Origin: Clostridia bacterium
GTDB taxonomy: Bacteria > Bacillota > Clostridia > Oscillospirales > Acutalibacteraceae
Assembly: GCA_017397655.1 (NCBI GenBank)
Contig: JAFQIG010000082.1
Span: 40,686-104,685 of the forward strand
Direction of reading: 5' to 3'
DNA length: 64,000 nt
This document shows positions 59,827 through 64,000 of the stretch, piece after piece (position 1 is the stretch's first letter; each line of letters opens with the position of its first letter). Below the pieces are notes generated by a model that worked only from the letters and a program-made list of their open reading frames with translations, was not told the DNA's origin and searched no databases. Position numbers and translations under genes: made by a program.

Positions 59827-62397
59827 TTATTGAGATATTCTGAATGTGTTGGTTGAATCGGGATTTTCTGCGTGATACACAAACGAGAAGCTGTATGTGC
59901 CGTCAGCGTTGTAGTGTACCGTATATCCGTCATATCCGTTTACAGAGGCTACAGAAAGCTTTTCGTAGCTGTCACCGACCTTAGCGTAAACATCGGGGCA
60001 GTTAAGCGATGTAAAGCCGTCAACTCTTATGGCGGTATTGTTTCTGCCGCCTGTAACGGTAAACTCTGCTACTCCGTCATCAGCCATAATTCTTGGCAGG
60101 AATGTGTCTTCAATAACTGTTCCGACTTCTGCTGTTAAAACGGTAGGATTCTGAATACTGTCCTCACGGACGTTTGTGACAGATTCAATTGTTTCTTCAT
60201 TACCTACACCCCAGGGAAGAAGGATGATGTCAAGCTTGATTGTGTCACCGGGATTAAACTCTATCTTCTTGGTGTCAAGGGTGAGACAGGCAATTGATGC
60301 AGAAGGACGTGATGTGTTTCTGACAGCAAACGGAATATTCTGTTCTTCGCCACCGATTACGATCTTTGAATCTTTAATAAGAAGTGCAAAATTACATGCA
60401 AATCTTTCTTCGATAAGGTGTTCTGTTTCCTTTGTTACATCGTAAAGTGTATAGAAAGGAGCATCGTTACCGAGTGTGTAATACTTGACGGTGGAGGTAT
60501 TGTTAGCTTCAACGTCAACCTGTTTGTTATCGGTACCGATGTAGCTGAGACTGTCATATTTAGCGTTCCGTCCGTCATAGTAGAAGATATCAAAATCACG
60601 TCTGAAATTATCAAATGATACTTTCTTTGTGAATGTCACATCGATTGTGAAATATGTTCTGTTTTCGTCTGTCTGAGGGAATTCGACATGACGCAAGCTG
60701 TAAATAAATGAACCGCAGTCAGAAAGATAGTCTGTTGTGTAGTCAGAATAAGCAAGTCCCGAACTGTCAATTGTTGTTGACCTGTATTCCGAATATGTCT
60801 GCTTGTTGTCGAAAAGTCCGAGTATTCTGTTGTTGTATGTCATAAATTTAAGAATACCGACCGAATTGAACTGAGGCTGTTCGCTCCACATTATACCGCT
60901 TCTTGTGCGGAAATCAGGAAGTGTCCATCCGTCCTTGTCACCGACAAAGTAAGGAGCAAAACAGTTTGTTTCCGTGCAGCCTGTAGACAGGTGATAGTAG
61001 GAAGTGTGGAATTCGATTGATGAAACCTGCTTTAAGGGTGCGTTACCCCAATTCTGGAATATGTGAAGTGCAGTGAATTTGATTGTTTCATTCTTTTTAA
61101 GTGAAATCGGGAAGAATCCGTCACCGTACAGATAGTCTTTTACGCTGTAGAAAGGTTCTCCGCCGTCGCCCTGAAAGTTTTTGCAAACCTGTACATCAAG
61201 AGGAGAGAGAACGCCGTTTTCGTCAAGTAATCTTGATGCTTCAAGAATACCGTAATGACCGAACGTTCTGACAAAAATCTGTCTGTCATTATCATCACAG
61301 GTAATGGTGATCGGTGCAAGATTTTGTCTGTTTGCATTTATGTATGCTTCGGCAAAACTGCCTGTTCCGTACATATCAAAAGTATATGTGCCTCTGAGTG
61401 CATCATAACCCGAAAAGCTTGCGTTGCAGTTGTTAGTCTCAACAGTAACGCCTTTAAGCGGATTGCGTTCAAGATAAGCTTCTCTGTCAATTCCGTCAAA
61501 GCTGTGTTCAGAGTTCGTATAGATTCTGAAACCGAAGGTCAACTTGTTAAGAGAGTAGCTTCCTGTTTCGTCAAACTTATTGATTCCGGTACCTTCTGTG
61601 TAGTTTGCTGTTTGCGTAACAATGTAGCAGTTGTCTCTCTCTGTTACGGTAAGACTCTTTGAAGATCCGTCAGACGGAACGATAAATCCTATAACACCTG
61701 CTGACTTAATGTCAAAAGCGACATATTCTACACTTTCGCAGTCGTAATCAGAAAAATCGTTTTTAACAGAATTCTTGTCTTTTATCTGAACCGAAGAAAC
61801 TGTTGACTTAGGAATAACAATTTCACTACCGAATTCTTTTAATTTATCGGTAGCTTCACAAGCCAACAATGAAAGCTGACTGAAAAGGCGGTCACCGTAT
61901 AAATGATATGTTTTATCTACTTTAAAATCATTACCGTTAAAGTCAAAATCACGAACGCAGCATTCATAATAATAAGTACCGAGTCTGATGGCGTTTACTC
62001 TGCCTTTTGAACCCGAAACATCAGAAGTGTACTTTTTTCCTGTTGAATCGATATAATAAGTGTTAAAAGAATCTGCAATATAGATATTACCGTCCTTGTC
62101 GGTAATGGTAGCAGAATTTTGTTTGAGAAGAGAGTGAGTAAAAGTGATGTCTTTATTCTCCATTACATAAGCAGCACGGGAAGGAGTGGAATAATATCCC
62201 GTTGCTTTATTGGCGATACTTGCTCCGTATTTAACAGAATCCGAAAGGGGGCTGTCACCGTCAATATCGTTGATAATCTCGAATGATTCAATGTTCTTTT
62301 CCGGTTTCATAAAATCACCTTCAAAACTTACGCTGAAAATCAGACAGTTGATAAGCGAAAGAATAAGTGCCAAAAGCTTTTTAAAAAATAAACTCAT
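59827..62397 (-). CDS. Large secreted protein of unknown function (856 residues)
   Basis: A start-proximal hydrophobic segment (FFKKLLALILSLINCLIFSV) is a signal peptide. The rest is predicted beta-rich and hydrophilic with many Tyr, Asn and Asp (YFVGDKDGWTLPDF, FGFRIYTNSEHSFDGID, DFDIFYYDGRNAKYD) and a late region resembling a beta-sandwich (TADVGTVIEDTF-like VGTVIEDTFLPRIMADDGVAEF; YNADGTYSFSFVYHAENP). It has no recognised catalytic motif or anchor. It could be a glycan-binding or glycan-cleaving protein. Divergent from the PHP gene with promoters nearly back to back. Ribosome site AAGGAGG. Confidence 0.8.
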   Translation of the reverse strand: MSLFFKKLLALILSLINCLIFSVSFEGDFMKPEKNIESFEIINDIDGDSPLSDSVKYGASIANKATGYYSTPSRAAYVMENKDITFTHSLLKQNSATITDKDGNIYIADSFNTYYIDSTGKKYTSDVSGSKGRVNAIRLGTYYYECCVRDFDFNGNDFKVDKTYHLYGDRLFSQLSLLACEATDKLKEFGSEIVIPKSTVSSVQIKDKNSVKNDFSDYDCESVEYVAFDIKSAGVIGFIVPSDGSSKSLTVTERDNCYIVTQTANYTEGTGINKFDETGSYSLNKLTFGFRIYTNSEHSFDGIDREAYLERNPLKGVTVETNNCNASFSGYDALRGTYTFDMYGTGSFAEAYINANRQNLAPITITCDDNDRQIFVRTFGHYGILEASRLLDENGVLSPLDVQVCKNFQGDGGEPFYSVKDYLYGDGFFPISLKKNETIKFTALHIFQNWGNAPLKQVSSIEFHTSYYHLSTGCTETNCFAPYFVGDKDGWTLPDFRTRSGIMWSEQPQFNSVGILKFMTYNNRILGLFDNKQTYSEYRSTTIDSSGLAYSDYTTDYLSDCGSFIYSLRHVEFPQTDENRTYFTIDVTFTKKVSFDNFRRDFDIFYYDGRNAKYDSLSYIGTDNKQVDVEANNTSTVKYYTLGNDAPFYTLYDVTKETEHLIEERFACNFALLIKDSKIVIGGEEQNIPFAVRNTSRPSASIACLTLDTKKIEFNPGDTIKLDIILLPWGVGNEETIESVTNVREDSIQNPTVLTAEVGTVIEDTFLPRIMADDGVAEFTVTGGRNNTAIRVDGFTSLNCPDVYAKVGDSYEKLSVASVNGYDGYTVHYNADGTYSFSFVYHAENPDSTNTFRISQ

Positions 62398-62418
62398 TGC
62401 AAAAACCTCCTTATATGG

Positions 62419-62447
62419 ATTTTACAACATTAAAATAAAGCAGTCAA
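62419..62447 (-). promoter_or_regulatory. Sigma-A promoter of the 856-residue secreted protein
   Basis: On the minus strand TTGACT (62447-62442), 17-base spacer, TAAAAT (62424-62419). Confidence 0.65.
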
Positions 62448-62453
62448 TAGAAG

Positions 62454-62482
62454 TTGACATAAAAAAAGCGATAGTTTATAAT
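62454..62482 (+). promoter_or_regulatory. Consensus sigma-A promoter of the PHP gene
   Basis: TTGACA (62454-62459), 17-base spacer, TATAAT (62477-62482): perfect consensus; six bases away from the divergent -35 box. Confidence 0.85.
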
Positions 62483-62506
62483 TTCATAAAAGGAAGAGGT
62501 GATAAT

Positions 62507-63526
62507 GTGAAACAGTTGTTATCAAAGAACCGCAACTATTATAAGGCAAATCTTCACTGTCATTCAACGGTTTCTGACGGTAAATGCACGCCTCAGGAGT
62601 TGAAAACGGCTTATCGTAAAGAAGGTTATTCCATAATTGCTTTTACCGATCATAATGTTATGATACCTCATCACGATCTTTCGGACGACAATTTTTTAGC
62701 TCTGACCGGTTATGAAATTGATCTGTGCGAGGATTATTCGGTTGTCGGATTTCCGAAGGTAAAAGCTTGTCACTTGTGCCTTATTTCTCTTGAAAAAGAT
62801 AAGCAACAGCAAATCTGTTGGCATAGAACAGATTATCTTCAAAGTAATGCAGTCAACTACAGAGATAAAGTCTGCTTTGACGAAACCGAGCCTGATTTTG
62901 TAAGAGTGTACGGTCCCGAATGCATTAACGAAATAATCAGAAGGGGACGTGAGGCAAACTTTTTTGTAACATACAATCATCCCAAATGGTCAATGGAAAG
63001 TCTGGAGCAGTACAAGTATTATAAGAATATGAATGCTGTCGAGATATACAACAATATGAGCTTTATTGAAGGCAGGGATGAATATAATCCTGATGTTTAT
63101 GATGATTTGCTCAGAGACGGTAAAAGAATCTACTGCATCGCAACGGATGACACTCATTCATTCCATCCGTTCGGATCTCCGTATAATGATTCGTTCGGAG
63201 GCTTTACAATGATTCAGGCTGAGTGCCTTACATATGAATCGGTTGCTGAATCGCTGAAAAACGGAAACTTTTACGCATCAACAGGCCCTTTGATTTATGA
63301 TCTTAGCTTTAATGACGGAAAGGTCAGTATTGAGTGTTCGGACTCAAAGGTTATTTCGCTGACAACAGGAATCAGAACGGTGCAGACTGTCCGTGCAGAA
63401 AAGGATAAAAGTGTTTCAAAAGCTGTTTTTGATGTCGGAAAAGGTGATGTGTATTTTCGTATCACGGTTACGGATGAACACGGAAAATACGCAAATACAA
63501 ATGCATATTTTATTGATGAGCTATAA
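62507..63526 (+). CDS. PHP-domain phosphoesterase-like protein, cytoplasmic
   Basis: 339 residues from GTG 62507, with GGAAGAGGTG upstream; the alternative ATG overlapping it is immediately followed by TGA. PHP motifs: KANLHCHSTVSDGKCTPQEL, IIAFTDHNVM, ALTGYEIDL, FVTYNHPKWS, EIYNN and IATDDTHSF. The C-terminal part is beta-like. It has no signal peptide, in contrast to the PHP protein at 11502-12875. It may hydrolyse a phosphorylated sugar or nucleotide; substrate unknown. Confidence 0.82.
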   Translation: MKQLLSKNRNYYKANLHCHSTVSDGKCTPQELKTAYRKEGYSIIAFTDHNVMIPHHDLSDDNFLALTGYEIDLCEDYSVVGFPKVKACHLCLISLEKDKQQQICWHRTDYLQSNAVNYRDKVCFDETEPDFVRVYGPECINEIIRRGREANFFVTYNHPKWSMESLEQYKYYKNMNAVEIYNNMSFIEGRDEYNPDVYDDLLRDGKRIYCIATDDTHSFHPFGSPYNDSFGGFTMIQAECLTYESVAESLKNGNFYASTGPLIYDLSFNDGKVSIECSDSKVISLTTGIRTVQTVRAEKDKSVSKAVFDVGKGDVYFRITVTDEHGKYANTNAYFIDEL

Positions 63527-63528
63527 AA

Positions 63529-63558
63529 ACGGAGGTTGACATTCGTCAACCTCCGAAA
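63529..63558. repeat. Terminator stem-loop, left copy of a ~30-bp direct repeat (locus C)
   Basis: CGGAGGTTGAC (63530-63540), ATTC loop, GTCAACCTCCG (63545-63555), then AAA. It follows the PHP stop by three bases; on the minus strand TTTTTATAG follows, so the hairpin can terminate transcription in that direction. Confidence 0.9.
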
Positions 63559-63807
63559 CAGACTGTCGATAAAGGCACCGAGAACACGCACATAAAGAAA
63601 TCACGGTCAAATGACAGATGATTTAAAATTTAAGATCAAAAAAACAGTGATTTTTCGCAATGAAATTTCATTGTTTTTTATATGTGCGTTTGACGTGTTT
63701 TTGCCCTCTCGCAGTACCTTTGTACAGCTTCGGGGCAAAGAACACGCCATCTCGTTACCTTTCTCAAAGTCTCCCTGCTTGCCGAAAAATACTTTTTCGA
63801 CAAGCAG
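63559..63807 (+). mobile_element. Terminator-hairpin element, unit C (249 bp, complete)
   Basis: The first 35 bases (63559-63593) are identical to the other units. The core (GAAATCACGGTCAAATGACAG...) is unlike A1, A2 and B. The right segment (GTGCGTTTGACGTG from 63684; GTACCTTTGTAC; GGGGCAAAG) matches A2, and the unit ends in the palindrome CTGCTTGcCGAAAAA / TTTTTCGaCAAGCAG (63775-63807). No coding region. Confidence 0.88.
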
Positions 63808-63839
63808 ATCGGAGGTTGACATTTCGTCAACCTCCGAAA
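63808..63839. repeat. Terminator stem-loop, right copy of the ~30-bp direct repeat (locus C)
   Basis: Same stem as 63530-63555 with one extra T in the loop (ATTTC), then AAAGTTTTTATATA, giving the plus-strand T-tract. It lies 11 bases before the end of the convergent PFOR gene. Confidence 0.9.
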
Positions 63840-63850
63840 GTTTTTATATA

Positions 63851-64000
63851 TTATTCAGCGGGAGCATAGAGATCCTTAAGCTTGAGAAGATGTGCATATC
63901 TGTCAAGAGAAGCCTGCTCTGCCTTAGCGAACAATTCTTCTGCTCTTTCGGGGAAGGAGCGTGTAAGTGAAGAATAACGAGCTTCATTAAGGATAAACTC
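63851..64000 (-). CDS. Pyruvate:ferredoxin (flavodoxin) oxidoreductase, C-terminus only
   Basis: 49 codons before the TAA at 63851-63853 are visible. The translated end (EARYSSLTRSFPERAEELF, RYAHLLKLKDL) matches the C-terminal domain of one-subunit PFOR, which oxidises pyruvate to acetyl-CoA and CO2 with reduction of ferredoxin. It fits the acetate kinase at the other side of the window. The identification rests on a short segment. Confidence 0.75.
   Translation of the reverse strand, partial: EFILNEARYSSLTRSFPERAEELFAKAEQASLDRYAHLLKLKDLYAPAE

Noticed and set aside
60000..61700. Several plus-strand frames opposite the 856-residue secreted protein
   Set aside because: They are shadows of the minus-strand gene, without start signals.
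1..64000. CRISPR array or prophage
   Set aside because: No regularly spaced repeats and no integrase, capsid, terminase or Cas-like protein were found; the only dispersed repeats are the terminator-flanked elements.

Overview
The window comes from an anaerobic, spore-forming member of the Firmicutes, most likely a gut or rumen Clostridia of the Oscillospirales/Ruminococcaceae kind. Supporting genes are acetate kinase and the C-terminal end of pyruvate:ferredoxin oxidoreductase (fermentation), spoIIR and a SipL-like DUF3794/LysM protein (endospore formation), a secreted protein with a type I dockerin, a GH95-type fucosidase and other sugar-cleaving enzymes, and sigma-A promoters that match the Firmicutes consensus. 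No phage, plasmid, CRISPR array or transposase gene is visible; this is chromosomal backbone with scattered small repeats.

Layout. 1-1.5 kb: a clipped USP-like gene and ackA (minus). 1.6-7.7 kb: a plus-strand operon of a GldA/GldG-like ABC system (ATPase, frameshifted permease, GldG-like protein, DUF4340 protein) followed by tmcAL. 7.9-9.4 kb: SipL-like spore protein. 10-17.2 kb: minus-strand run of an ACT-ACT-metallohydrolase fusion and the queA-tgt-isomerase-flavoprotein-small ORF-PHP operon. 17.4-20.7 kb: lysine/DAP operon asd-dapA-dapB plus a free-standing aspartokinase-like tandem ACT protein. 21-31.8 kb: minus-strand genes for a heterodimeric ABC exporter, MreB, SpoIIR, GDPD, a large glycoside hydrolase and a secreted phosphoesterase. 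31.9-42.1 kb: B12-radical SAM protein, GH95, small proteins, PLC-like phosphodiesterase, TRIC/UPF0126 channel, a GH67/GH20-like protein and an aminotransferase. 42.3-47.4 kb: murA, walJ-like, rlmH, DUF4364, ribulokinase and tRNA-Ser(GGA). 47.4-57.1 kb: a ceramidase-like secreted protein, phosphoesterases, an amidohydrolase, a beta-helix protein, an LRR-dockerin protein and an AlkP-like protein. 57.1-59.8 kb: a BlaI/M56 (BlaR1-like) switch with two palindromic operators. 59.8-64 kb: an unrecognised 856-residue secreted protein, a PHP protein, and the end of PFOR.

The most striking feature is a dispersed non-coding element at three loci (9471-9942, 26820-26939, 63559-63807; four units in all). 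Every unit begins with the same 35 bp and, where complete, ends in a palindrome; the two ends form an imperfect terminal inverted repeat sharing TGTCGAwAAAG. Each locus is bracketed by a direct repeat of about 30 bp, and each time that repeat is the complete stem-loop of the host gene's intrinsic terminator (different in sequence at each locus). This looks like a MITE-like mobile element that targets terminator hairpins and duplicates the whole hairpin on insertion. One copy lies in the narrow gap upstream of spoIIR. I do not recognise this element as a described family.

Other points worth attention: a one-base deletion in the ABC permease gene, the ACT-ACT-MBL fusion, a BlaI-regulated M56 protein with a non-penicillin-type sensor region, and two well-supported small ORFs (35 and 39 residues).
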